From Geoalkalibacter_A sp034189505 (GTDB lineage: Bacteria; Desulfobacterota; Desulfuromonadia; Desulfuromonadales; Geoalkalibacteraceae), in NCBI GenBank assembly GCA_034189505.1, contig JAXHUR010000078.1, positions 1-14,468 of the forward strand: a DNA stretch of 14,468 nucleotides, read 5' to 3'. The translations under genes were made by a program, and so were the position numbers. Shown piece by piece: positions 1 to 6,194 of the stretch (its first letter is position 1; every line of letters begins with the position of its first letter). The notes under the pieces are model-generated. The model was not told where the DNA came from, did no database searches, and saw nothing but the letters and a program-made list of their open reading frames with translations.

Positions 1-181
1 ACGGGTGCGCGCGGGATGCTGAGAAGTTCGTCCATACCGTGGACTTTGTTACAGCGGACAGGTGGATTTCGCGCAAATATTCACCAAGCGCAGAGCTCAA
101 TAATGTAAAATAGCTCTCGGCCTCATTAAAAACAAGAAAAGGGGGGATTAAATCGGGCTCACCGGGAATTGCTGCACGCAT
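1..181 (-). CDS. 5' part of an unidentified protein gene running off the window
   Basis: An ATG at 179-181 (minus strand) is preceded by a strong ribosome binding site, GGGAGG, about six bases upstream. The frame then stays open for 60 codons to the window edge. The visible protein begins MRAAIPGEPDLIPPFLVF and contains an alternating hydrophobic/acidic stretch around residues 20-40 (NEAESYFTLLSSALGEYL). I do not recognise the family and no domain can be named from 60 residues. The gene lies beyond the repeat element that ends the arsC-acr3-usp cassette, so it probably belongs to another transcription unit. Support is only the Shine-Dalgarno site plus the open frame. Confidence 0.45.
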   Translation of the reverse strand, partial: MRAAIPGEPDLIPPFLVFNEAESYFTLLSSALGEYLREIHLSAVTKSTVWTNFSASRAHP

Positions 182-218
182 GTTTACCTCCCTTACTCGG
201 TTAGTTTGTCACGTATTA

Positions 219-351
219 TCTATTCACCTCGCATGGGGTCGCAGCTTTCCTGACAAGGGTGTCTGGCGCCATGGATGGCGCCAGTCAAACAGCCATGGGC
301 GGTGAATAGTGTCCCTTGACATGGGAGCTGCGCCCCCATGCTGAACGGTTA
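219..351 (-). repeat. Repeat element, copy 1 (long form, 133 bp), immediately after usp
   Basis: Read on the minus strand from 351, this copy starts TAACCGTTCAGCATGGGG and ends GCGAGGTGAATAGA (219-232). The first 40 bases (312-351) match 2564-2603 on the plus strand at 32 of 40 positions, with seven of the eight differences being transitions. The last 14 bases match 2616-2629 exactly. The inner ends of the two copies face each other across arsC-acr3-usp. Within this copy, 220-236 and 293-309 form an inverted repeat (15 of 17 pairs) around an 8-bp hairpin. There is no coding capacity, so it looks like a MITE or insertion-sequence end. The family is not recognised. Confidence 0.7.
263..284. other. 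Perfect 8-bp stem-loop inside repeat copy 1
   Basis: CTGGCGCC (263-270) and GGCGCCAG (277-284) are perfect reverse complements separated by six bases. No T-run follows on either strand, so it is not a canonical intrinsic terminator. It lies ~70 bases past the usp stop codon and could still end or stabilise the transcript. The outer arms 220-236/293-309 could extend it into a cruciform. Confidence 0.6.
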
Positions 352-353
352 CG

Positions 354-990
354 TCACGCAATGCGGCAGGGGAAAAACAGCACCGGCAGCTCGGCCTGGC
401 AGGCAATTTCATGGGCCAGGCTGCCGAGAAACGTCTCGCGGAAAAACCCCTTGCCCTGGGTTCCTATGGCAATCAGCGAATAATCCCCGCTGGCGCCGCG
501 CCGTCTCGGAAAAATCAGTCGGAAAAAGAATCTGGGCGAAAAGTCTTTGGCAAACCGAAAAACGGCAGGTCTCACCTTCGCCAATAAGCCTGACGCGGGC
601 CAGCAGCACCGGCTTGTGCGCCACCTGCAGCAGTTTGAAAGCGACGCTTCCCAGCAGGGCCCGCTGGGCGATGCTCCGCCCGCGCGAGCCGACGACAATG
701 GCGTCGACGTCATTTTTTTCGGACAGATCGTTCAAGCAATGGGCAGGGATACCAAATGGCATCCTCGTCTCAACCGCGATACCCTGCTCTTCCAGGGCCT
801 TCTTCTGCCGAAGCAGGGCCGGCGACGCCTCGGCTTCCAGAGCATCCTCCATCCCAGGGGTATTGGCCACATAGACGACATGGGTAAGAATGACCTTCTT
901 GAGCCCAACATCCTTCAGTTCTCCGGCGCACTGCAGCAGGCAGTCCGAGGCGCGCGACAGATCGGTGGCGACAAGCAGCTTCTCGAACAT
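354..990 (-). pseudogene. Tandem universal stress protein gene with internal deletion and frameshift
   Basis: The start ATG at 990 follows AGGAGG, 15 bases after the acr3 stop. Residues 1-134 are a complete Usp domain: MFEKLLVATDLS at the N-terminus and the nucleotide-loop motif VGSRGRS...LLGS at about 100-115. A second domain begins normally (QILFPTDFSETA, residues 153-164) and then breaks near position 495. The end of a second Usp domain resumes in another frame (497-354) with SLIAIGTQGKG and LGSLAHEIACQ, again the G-x2-G-x9-G type loop. About 100 residues of domain 2 appear to be missing compared with normal tandem Usp proteins of ~280-290 residues. The encoded frame instead runs to a 193-residue product with a foreign tail. 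Domain 1 could still be made and might be functional alone. It is the last gene of the arsC operon, and its role in arsenic resistance is unknown. Confidence 0.8.
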
Positions 991-1005
991 GTTGCGACCT
1001 CCTTC

Positions 1006-2076
1006 TCAGCGCTGGACCGAGGGCTGGATATGGTTTGCGAAATAGCGCCGCTGGAACCAGAAAGCGACGTGAACCAGGCCGATCATCACCGGCACCTCCA
1101 CCAGCGGGCCGATCACGGCAGCGAAAGCCGCCCCGGAGTTGATGCCGAACACGGCGATGGCCACCGCGATGGCCAGCTCGAAATTGTTGCTGGCCGCGGT
1201 AAAGGCCAGGGTCGTGGTCCTGCTGTAGTCGGCGCCGAGCTTTTTCCCCATGTAGAAGGAGATCAGAAACATGATTACGAAATAGACCAGCAGAGGGATG
1301 GCGATGCGCACCACGTCCATGGGGATCTGCACGATGAGCTCGCCTTTGAGGCTGAACATGACCAGGATAGTGAACAGCAACGCGATCAGGGTGATGGGGC
1401 TGATCTTGGGCACCAGCACCGTGTGGTAGCGCTCGCGCCCCATGAGCCTGACCCCGATCAGCCGGGTCAGGGCGCCGCCCAGAAAGGGGATGCCGAGATA
1501 GATGAAGACGCTCTTGGCGATCTCGCCGATGGTGATGTCGACCACCGCCCCTTCGAGACCGAAGAGCGGCGGCAGCACGGTAATGAAGAACCAGGCGTAG
1601 ACGCTGAAGAAGATCACCTGGAATATGCTGTTGAAAGCGACCAGGCCGGCGGCGTACTCGGTGCTGCCGTCGGCCAGTTCGTTCCAGACGATGACCATGG
1701 CGATGCAGCGCGCCAGGCCGATCATGATCAGCCCCACCATGTACTCAGGGTAACCCTGGAGAAAGACGATGGCGAGCACGAACATGAGGATTGGGCCAAT
1801 CACCCAGTTCTGCACCAGGGAGAGACCGAGGATGCGCTTGTTGCGAAAGACGTCGGGCAGTTCCTCATAGCGCACCTTGGCGAAGGGCGGATACATCATC
1901 AGGATCAGCCCGATGGCGATAGGGATGTTGGTGGTGCCCACCGTGAACAGATTGACGAAATCCTTCACCTCCGGCACCAGCCAGCCGGCGCCGACTCCCA
2001 CCGCCATGGCGACGAAGATCCACAGGGTGAGATAGCGATCGAGAAATGAAAGTTTTTTACTGACGCCGGTGGACAT
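1006..2076 (-). CDS. acr3: Arsenite efflux transporter, ACR3 family
   Basis: This 356-residue inner-membrane protein has about ten hydrophobic segments, the normal length and topology for ACR3 (bile/arsenite/riboflavin transporter superfamily). It exports arsenite produced by ArsC. Diagnostic features are the N-terminal LSFLDRYLTLWIF, the GLARCIAMVIVWN segment carrying the conserved cysteine of the family (around residue 130), and FTAASNNFELAIAVAI near residue 290. The start follows AGGAGG with six bases spacing, 15 bases after the arsC stop, so the two are co-transcribed. It appears intact. The ACR3 name is firm; distinction from the unrelated ArsB permease is clear from the sequence. Confidence 0.95.
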   Translation of the reverse strand: MSTGVSKKLSFLDRYLTLWIFVAMAVGVGAGWLVPEVKDFVNLFTVGTTNIPIAIGLILMMYPPFAKVRYEELPDVFRNKRILGLSLVQNWVIGPILMFVLAIVFLQGYPEYMVGLIMIGLARCIAMVIVWNELADGSTEYAAGLVAFNSIFQVIFFSVYAWFFITVLPPLFGLEGAVVDITIGEIAKSVFIYLGIPFLGGALTRLIGVRLMGRERYHTVLVPKISPITLIALLFTILVMFSLKGELIVQIPMDVVRIAIPLLVYFVIMFLISFYMGKKLGADYSRTTTLAFTAASNNFELAIAVAIAVFGINSGAAFAAVIGPLVEVPVMIGLVHVAFWFQRRYFANHIQPSVQR

Positions 2077-2091
2077 GGGCGACCTCCTTGT

Positions 2092-2517
2092 TCATTGTTC
2101 GGACAGTAATTCTGCGGTAAAGAATTCTTGCAGGCGGGCACGGATCTCATCACGCACCCGGCGGAATTCGTCCAGAATCTCCTCCTCGCTCCCCTGAGCC
2201 CGGGCCGGGTCGGGGAAACCGAGGTGCTCACGTTTGACACCACCGAAGAAAAGCGGACAGCTCTCGCTGGCATCGCCGCACAGGGTGATGACGTAATCGA
2301 AGCTCTGCCCCTCGTAAAGGCTGAGGTGATCTGAGCTCTGCGCGCCGATGTCGATGTCGAGCTCGGCCATCACCTGGACGGCACGCGGGTTGAGCCCCTG
2401 CGGGTCGATACCGGCGGAGAAGGCCTGCAAGCGGTCGGCGAAGTCTTGGTTGACGATCCCCTCGGCCATTTGGCTGCGGCAGGAGTTGCCGGTGCAGAGA
2501 AACAGGACGTTTTTCAT
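2092..2517 (-). CDS. arsC: Arsenate reductase, thioredoxin-coupled low-molecular-weight phosphatase type
   Basis: The 141-residue cytoplasmic enzyme reduces arsenate to arsenite, which ACR3 then exports. The phosphatase-loop C-x5-R is CTGNSCRS (Cys8, Arg14). The resolving pair is LCGDASESCP (Cys80, Cys87), and the acid is in FPDPA (Asp103). This three-cysteine arrangement is the thioredoxin-regenerated class, in contrast to the glutaredoxin-linked E. coli type. I chose the ATG at 2517, which follows GAGGGAGCC and begins MKNVLFLCTGNSCRS as is usual for the family. An upstream in-frame extension to 2577 adds unrelated residues from the leader. It heads the arsC-acr3-usp unit, with its promoter about 145 bases upstream. 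Confidence 0.95.
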   Translation of the reverse strand: MKNVLFLCTGNSCRSQMAEGIVNQDFADRLQAFSAGIDPQGLNPRAVQVMAELDIDIGAQSSDHLSLYEGQSFDYVITLCGDASESCPLFFGGVKREHLGFPDPARAQGSEEEILDEFRRVRDEIRARLQEFFTAELLSEQ

Positions 2518-2563
2518 GGCTCCCTCGAAAAAATCTGAATTCTTCCAAACCCAAAAATTACTG

Positions 2564-2629
2564 TAACTGTTCAGCATAGGGCTGTAACTCCCATGTCAGG
2601 GAACGGCGCCCCAAGGCGAGGTGAATAGA
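2564..2629 (+). repeat. Repeat element, copy 2 (short form, 66 bp), upstream of arsC
   Basis: This copy starts TAACTGTTCAGCATAGGG and ends GCGAGGTGAATAGA, like copy 1 at 219-351, but in opposite orientation and lacking about 67 internal bases. What is left of the centre still includes GGCGCC. It lies in the arsC leader, between the promoter at 2662-2690 and the ribosome binding site, so it is probably transcribed. Copies 1 and 2 together bracket arsC-acr3-usp. Confidence 0.7.
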
Positions 2630-2661
2630 GACAAAGTACTTAAAATATCCTGTCTGGAAAC

Positions 2662-2690
2662 TTTATATCCGGATATCCGGCTTTATGCAA
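2662..2690 (-). promoter_or_regulatory. Sigma-70-like promoter for arsC-acr3-usp with a palindrome between the boxes
   Basis: On the minus strand the -35 is TTGCAT (2685-2690), the spacer is exactly 17 bases, and the -10 is TATAAA (2662-2667). The spacer contains the perfect 12-bp palindrome CCGGATATCCGG (2669-2680), overlapping a second one, ATATCCGGATAT (2665-2676). A regulator binding there would compete with polymerase. The palindrome does not resemble the ArsR half-sites near arsR, so a different regulator is possible. Confidence 0.6.
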
Positions 2691-2748
2691 TCGTTTTTCA
2701 AATTTTCTTGTTGCGGCAAGGAAGGGGGAAGCTTACTCAAGTCGATTC

Positions 2749-3450
2749 TTAAAAAGGCGCGGTATAGACCAGCCAGACGCCGCCGGCGATGACCAGCAGG
2801 CCGCAGATTTTTTTCAGGATGACGGCGCCTCTGGAGCGTTCGTTCCAGTCCAGGTAATGCTGGATGACCTGGGTGAAAGTACCCGCCAGCACGATCACTG
2901 CACAGTGGCCGATGCCGTAAGCCAGCAGCAGCGAGGAGCCGTAGAGCATGTTATCCGACGCCTGGTTGAAAGCAACGGCGAGCATGGGCGCCATGTAGGC
3001 AAAAGAGCAGGGTCCCAGGGCGATGCCGAAGATCAGACCGAGCAGAAAGGCGGCGAACATCCCCTTGCGCACCATGCCGATCTGTCCCGGACCCGACCAG
3101 GGCATGGGGATGATGTCGAGCAGGTGTAGTCCCACCAGCAGGAAGATGGCCGCCACCAACCAGTTGGCCCCGGCACCCAGATCCCCCATCATCCGCCCGG
3201 CCATGGCGGTGCCCACCCCGATCAGAGCGATGGTGATGAGGATACCGACGGCGAACAGGTTGGAGATGACGAAGGCGCGCCGGGTGGTCATCTGACCCTG
3301 GCCATCGATGAAGCCCACGATGAGCGGGATACTTGCCAGATGGCAGGGGGAAAGCACCACGCTCAGAACCCCCCAGGCCAGCGCTGCGGAGAGAGCAATA
3401 AGGGGAGTGCCGGTGACCGCCTGGGTCAGTGTGATGAAAAGTGAATCCAT
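2749..3450 (-). CDS. CcdA-like cytochrome c biogenesis/thiol-electron transfer membrane protein
   Basis: The 233-residue polytopic membrane protein has about six hydrophobic segments and the size of CcdA. The family carries reducing equivalents from cytoplasmic thioredoxin across the membrane to periplasmic thiol proteins through two membrane cysteines. These are visible here in SPCHLASIPLIVGF (about residue 35) and GPCSFAYMAPML (about residue 147), each in the proline-cysteine context typical of CcdA/DsbD transmembrane domains. It begins 13 bases after the end of the thioredoxin-like lipoprotein gene, which is its natural partner on the outer face. The likely role is to keep that lipoprotein reduced. 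It is the last gene of the arsR-led unit. A role in cytochrome maturation cannot be excluded. Confidence 0.85.
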   Translation of the reverse strand: MDSLFITLTQAVTGTPLIALSAALAWGVLSVVLSPCHLASIPLIVGFIDGQGQMTTRRAFVISNLFAVGILITIALIGVGTAMAGRMMGDLGAGANWLVAAIFLLVGLHLLDIIPMPWSGPGQIGMVRKGMFAAFLLGLIFGIALGPCSFAYMAPMLAVAFNQASDNMLYGSSLLLAYGIGHCAVIVLAGTFTQVIQHYLDWNERSRGAVILKKICGLLVIAGGVWLVYTAPF

Positions 3451-3463
3451 CTATCCGGCGCCC

Positions 3464-3892
3464 TCAGTTTCTGCAGTTCTTGAAGTCATAACCCAGTTCG
3501 CGCCACTTGACGAGGATGTCTTCTTTGCCGATAAATCCCGAGCGCCGGAACAGCTCTTTGTCCGTTTCATCATAAAATATCTGCGTCGGAATCATCTTCA
3601 CGCCGTATTCGGCCGCCCTGTCCCGATGCTTCCACACGTCAATGAACTGAACCTCCATGCATCCGGCGTACTCCTGTTCCAGTTCGTCGAGGATCGGCGC
3701 CATCATTTTACAGGGGATACACTTGTCAGCTCCGAGGTCCACGAGCCTGGGCAGTCCCTGTGCTTCGGCGCTGCCAACCTGCCCTGCCGCCGGAGGCTCG
3801 GCCGAAGCGGAGGACTCGGTCTGGCTGCAGGCGCCCAGCGGCAGGAGGAGAAAAAAAACGAGTAGCCTCCAGACGCTTCTGGTTAACATCAT
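3464..3892 (-). CDS. Thioredoxin-fold lipoprotein, membrane-anchored outside the cytoplasm
   Basis: The N-terminus has a basic residue, a hydrophobic run (LLVFFLLLP) and a lipobox LGAC, predicting lipidation at the cysteine about 22 residues from the start. A low-complexity Ala/Ser/Pro linker follows, then a thioredoxin domain with active site CIPC and the cis-proline in MIPTQIFYD. Thioredoxins of this kind reduce extracytoplasmic disulfides and receive electrons from CcdA-type proteins; the neighbouring gene is one. I chose the ATG at 3892 because the GAGG ribosome binding site is seven bases upstream; a GTG at 3898 is too close to it. The substrate is unknown. Two extra cysteines, one after the active site (EYAGC) and one near the C-terminus (FKNCRN), are unexplained. 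Confidence 0.85.
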   Translation of the reverse strand: MMLTRSVWRLLVFFLLLPLGACSQTESSASAEPPAAGQVGSAEAQGLPRLVDLGADKCIPCKMMAPILDELEQEYAGCMEVQFIDVWKHRDRAAEYGVKMIPTQIFYDETDKELFRRSGFIGKEDILVKWRELGYDFKNCRN

Positions 3893-3917
3893 TTTCACAC
3901 CTCGTAAGTTATTCGGG

Positions 3918-4169
3918 TTATTCTGCAGAACCCACGGGGCGGATGAATTTCATGATCTGATCGGGCTTGAGCACTTTGCCCTGAGAGACCACCTGTCCGT
4001 CGATGGCCAATCCCGGCGTGGTCATCACCCCGAACTTCATGATGTCGTTGATGTTTGTCACCTTTTCGAATTCCACATCCTCGCCCAGCACCTGGGCGGC
4101 CTCCCTGGCGTTGGCGGCTAGTTCGTTGCATTTGGCACAGCCGGTTCCGAGAATCTGAATCTTTTTCAT
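3918..4169 (-). CDS. Mini-thioredoxin / redox-active disulfide protein (Thioredoxin_3 family)
   Basis: The 83-residue cytoplasmic protein begins MKKIQILGTGCAKCNEL, with CxxC at residues 11-14, and has the thioredoxin cis-proline in TTPGLAIDG. This is the compact thioredoxin_3 form often found next to DUF318 permeases and ArsR regulators. A ribosome binding site (GGAGAG) lies just upstream. It sits 35 bases after the permease gene and 25 before the lipoprotein gene. It may pass electrons or metalloid-thiol adducts to the permease; that role is inferred from gene order only. Confidence 0.85.
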   Translation of the reverse strand: MKKIQILGTGCAKCNELAANAREAAQVLGEDVEFEKVTNINDIMKFGVMTTPGLAIDGQVVSQGKVLKPDQIMKFIRPVGSAE

Positions 4170-4204
4170 GGTTTCTCTCCTTTTCTTGGTTCGTTGTTGA
4201 CGGA

Positions 4205-5527
4205 TTACCCGAAAAGCGCTCCGTAGATCAGCCCGGAGACCGTCGCCATGACGATCACCAGCGCGACAAAGACCAGGGTCTTCTTAGTCCCCATGACGCT
4301 GCGGATGACCAACATGTTCGGCAGACTCAGCGCCGGACCGGCCAGCAGCAGCGCCAGGGCCGGGCCCTTGCCCATGCCCGCTCCTATAAGGCCCTGCAGA
4401 ATCGGCACCTCAGTCAGCGTCGCGAAATACATGAAAGCCCCCACCACCGAGGCAAAGAGATTCGCCTCTAAAGAGTTGCCTCCCACAAGGCCGGCAACCC
4501 AGCCTGAAGGAATCAGCCCCTCGTGGTCGGGACGACCGAGGAGTGCGCCGGCGATCAGAACGCCGAAGAACAGCAGGGGCAGAATCTTTTTCGCGAAATC
4601 CCAGGTGGTGGAGAACCATTCGCTAAGTTCGCCGCCATCCCCGTTCTCGGACGCCGTGAGGATGGACAGGCCTACCGCCCCGGCGACGAAAGCCAGTGAA
4701 GGATGCTGGGGAAGAGCGAAGGCTAGAATCGCCACAGGGAGGCTGACAATCAGCATGCGCCATTTGCCGACATTGAACCAGGCCACAAGGATCGCCGCCA
4801 AAGCCAGCGCACACAGCCCGGTGAGAATCCACTTGGCTTGATAGATGGCCTGCCACAGCCCCTGCGCTTCTGCCGAGCTGCCCCAGTTGGCAAAGACCAG
4901 AATGCCGACCATGCTGCCGAAATAGAGAACGTTCTGCCACAGCGGCCGGGGCACATCCGGCTCCGGCATAGCCGCTGCCGCCTCCATCTTGGCCATTTCC
5001 TCCCTGCGAAAGAAGAAGTGCATGAACAGGCCGATAACCACGGCGAAAACAATCGCTCCCACCGCCCGCGCAATCCCCATCTGGGGACCCAGGACGGCCG
5101 CAGTCAGGACTATGGCCAGAATGTTGATGGCCGGTCCCGAATAAAGAAAGGCACTCGCTGGACCCAAGCCCGCCCCCATGCGGTAGATGCCGGCGAAAAG
5201 CGGCAAAATCGTGCAGGAGCAGACGGCAAGGATGCTCCCGGAAACCGACGCCACCCCATAGGCCAGGATTTTGTTGGCCTTTGGCCCGAGGTATTTCATG
5301 ACCGCCGCCTGGCTGACGAAAACCCCTACCGCACCGGCGATGAAGAAAGCCGGAACCAGGCAGAGCAAAACGTGTTCCTGGGCGTACCATTTGACCAGGT
5401 GGAGCGCCTCCCAGAGGGCGTTCTCTACCCGCTGGGATTGCTGCAGCCAGTTGACCGGCAGATAATAACAGGCGATGAACACGGCAACGATTGCTGCCAA
5501 AGGTTTCCACTCTTTGAACCAATCCAT
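4205..5527 (-). CDS. DUF318/ArsP-type permease, probable organoarsenical or metalloid exporter
   Basis: This 440-residue inner-membrane protein has two homologous halves, each ending in a glycine-proline motif: GPAINILAIVL near residue 131 and GPALSLPNMLVI near 394. A CSC pair (Cys103, Cys105) precedes TILPLFAG, the cysteine region conserved in YraQ/ArsP permeases. Known ArsP proteins export trivalent methylated arsenicals. A charged cytoplasmic loop separates the halves (FFFRREEMAKMEAAAA, about residue 170 onwards). The start at 5527 lies 70 bases after arsR, and an ArsR-type operator occupies that gap. The exact substrate cannot be read from sequence; other family members are linked to different metals, so I withhold the gene symbol. 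Confidence 0.85.
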   Translation of the reverse strand: MDWFKEWKPLAAIVAVFIACYYLPVNWLQQSQRVENALWEALHLVKWYAQEHVLLCLVPAFFIAGAVGVFVSQAAVMKYLGPKANKILAYGVASVSGSILAVCSCTILPLFAGIYRMGAGLGPASAFLYSGPAINILAIVLTAAVLGPQMGIARAVGAIVFAVVIGLFMHFFFRREEMAKMEAAAAMPEPDVPRPLWQNVLYFGSMVGILVFANWGSSAEAQGLWQAIYQAKWILTGLCALALAAILVAWFNVGKWRMLIVSLPVAILAFALPQHPSLAFVAGAVGLSILTASENGDGGELSEWFSTTWDFAKKILPLLFFGVLIAGALLGRPDHEGLIPSGWVAGLVGGNSLEANLFASVVGAFMYFATLTEVPILQGLIGAGMGKGPALALLLAGPALSLPNMLVIRSVMGTKKTLVFVALVIVMATVSGLIYGALFG

Positions 5528-5556
5528 GGAAAAGACTCCCGGGTCACTTTTTTCCT

Positions 5557-5576
5557 ATTTGGCCTATTCGCCAAAT
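5557..5576. promoter_or_regulatory. Perfect ArsR-type inverted repeat before the permease gene
   Basis: ATTTGGC (5557-5563) and GCCAAAT (5570-5576) are perfect inverted arms with a six-base spacer. The same arrangement, with one changed base, covers the arsR promoter at 5947-5966. Its position 30 bases before the permease start suggests a second ArsR contact point or an internal regulated promoter. I could not find convincing -35/-10 boxes here. Confidence 0.65.
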
Positions 5577-5597
5577 TTTCGAGCAAAAAAATAGGGA

Positions 5598-5930
5598 TTA
5601 TGTCCCCACAGTCTCCAAGTAGGCGGACTGCTCCTGAAGCTGAGATTCCAGCACCGACTCGACGCAGCCGAAAAAATTCAGAATGCACGGAACCCGCAGC
5701 CGATAGAAGACCTGGTTGCCCCGTTTGTCGTCATAGACGATTCCGGCCTGCCTTAAAACGGAAAGATGCTTGGAGACGGTCGATACATCCGCACCCACCA
5801 TTTTGGTCAGATCGCAGACGCAACGCTCTTCTTTTTCCAGCTCTTCAATGATGAATAGCCGCGTTGGATGAGCCATGGCCTTGAGAACCCGGGCGCGGGC
5901 TTCCAGATGTTTTTTACGGTTTGAGTACAT
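5598..5930 (-). CDS. arsR: ArsR/SmtB-family metalloid-responsive repressor
   Basis: The 110-residue dimeric winged-helix repressor releases its operator when a metalloid binds cysteines. The DNA-recognition helix is visible as DVSTVSKHLSVLRQAGIV (residues 48-65) and the beta-wing as DDKRGNQVFYRLR. Candidate ligands are Cys37 and Cys39 in CVCDL, the position of the classical arsenite-binding ELCVCDL motif, plus Cys82 and Cys89 in the C-terminal PCILNFFGC. The second pair is a feature I associate with ArsR proteins next to DUF318 permeases. The start follows GGAGGAG. Operators at 5947-5966 and 5557-5576 indicate autoregulation and control of the permease unit. Arsenic as inducer is inferred from arsC and acr3 downstream. 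Confidence 0.92.
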   Translation of the reverse strand: MYSNRKKHLEARARVLKAMAHPTRLFIIEELEKEERCVCDLTKMVGADVSTVSKHLSVLRQAGIVYDDKRGNQVFYRLRVPCILNFFGCVESVLESQLQEQSAYLETVGT

Positions 5931-5946
5931 GCGCTCCTCCTTGCCT

Positions 5947-5982
5947 ATTTGCCAATATAGCCAAATATCGATTTGATTTCAA
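5947..5982 (-). promoter_or_regulatory. arsR promoter with embedded operator
   Basis: On the minus strand the -35 is TTGAAA (5977-5982), the spacer 17 bases, and the -10 TATATT (5954-5959). The inverted repeat ATTTGCC (5947-5953) and GCCAAAT (5960-5966) brackets the -10 exactly: the six-base operator spacer is the -10 box. Bound repressor would block polymerase directly. The operator lies 16 bases upstream of the arsR ATG. Confidence 0.8.
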
Positions 5983-6013
5983 TCTGAAATTGTTTGAAAT
6001 CTTGTGCCAGATA

Positions 6014-6029
6014 ATTTGCCGAGCCAAAT
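6014..6029. promoter_or_regulatory. Possible auxiliary ArsR half-site pair upstream of the arsR promoter
   Basis: ATTTGCC (6014-6020) and GCCAAAT (6023-6029) repeat the two half-sites of the promoter operator exactly, but with a two-base rather than six-base spacer. It lies ~32 bases upstream of the -35 box. The changed spacing would put the half-sites on a different helical face, so it may be a relic or a weak site. Nearby, CCTGAA/TTCAGG (6059-6071) is another small inverted repeat. The rest of 5983-6194 is AT-rich and non-coding as far as I can see. Confidence 0.4.
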
Positions 6030-6194
6030 CCTGCCAAGCCTCGACTATTCCTATATCCCCTGAATTTCAGGAAATCCACCAAAAATATTTTAACTATGAC
6101 CACCGCTACCGCCGCGGAATTCAAATCTACAGCGAAAAAGGTCAAAAATTTCTCGCAACTCCACAACCCCCGTACCTTTCGATTAACATGACAA

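Noticed and set aside
263..284. Intrinsic terminator after usp
   Set aside because: The 8-bp GC-rich stem is real, but no T-tract follows on either strand, so I list it only as a stem-loop within the repeat.
547..2049. A 500-codon plus-strand open frame antisense to usp and acr3
   Set aside because: It lies opposite the clear acr3 gene, has a His/Asp/Gln-rich composition typical of the reverse of membrane-protein codons, and has no recognisable domain or start signal.
2518..2577. Longer arsC start at 2577
   Set aside because: The extension is translated repeat/leader sequence without homology, while the ATG at 2517 has a ribosome binding site and gives the usual arsenate reductase N-terminus.
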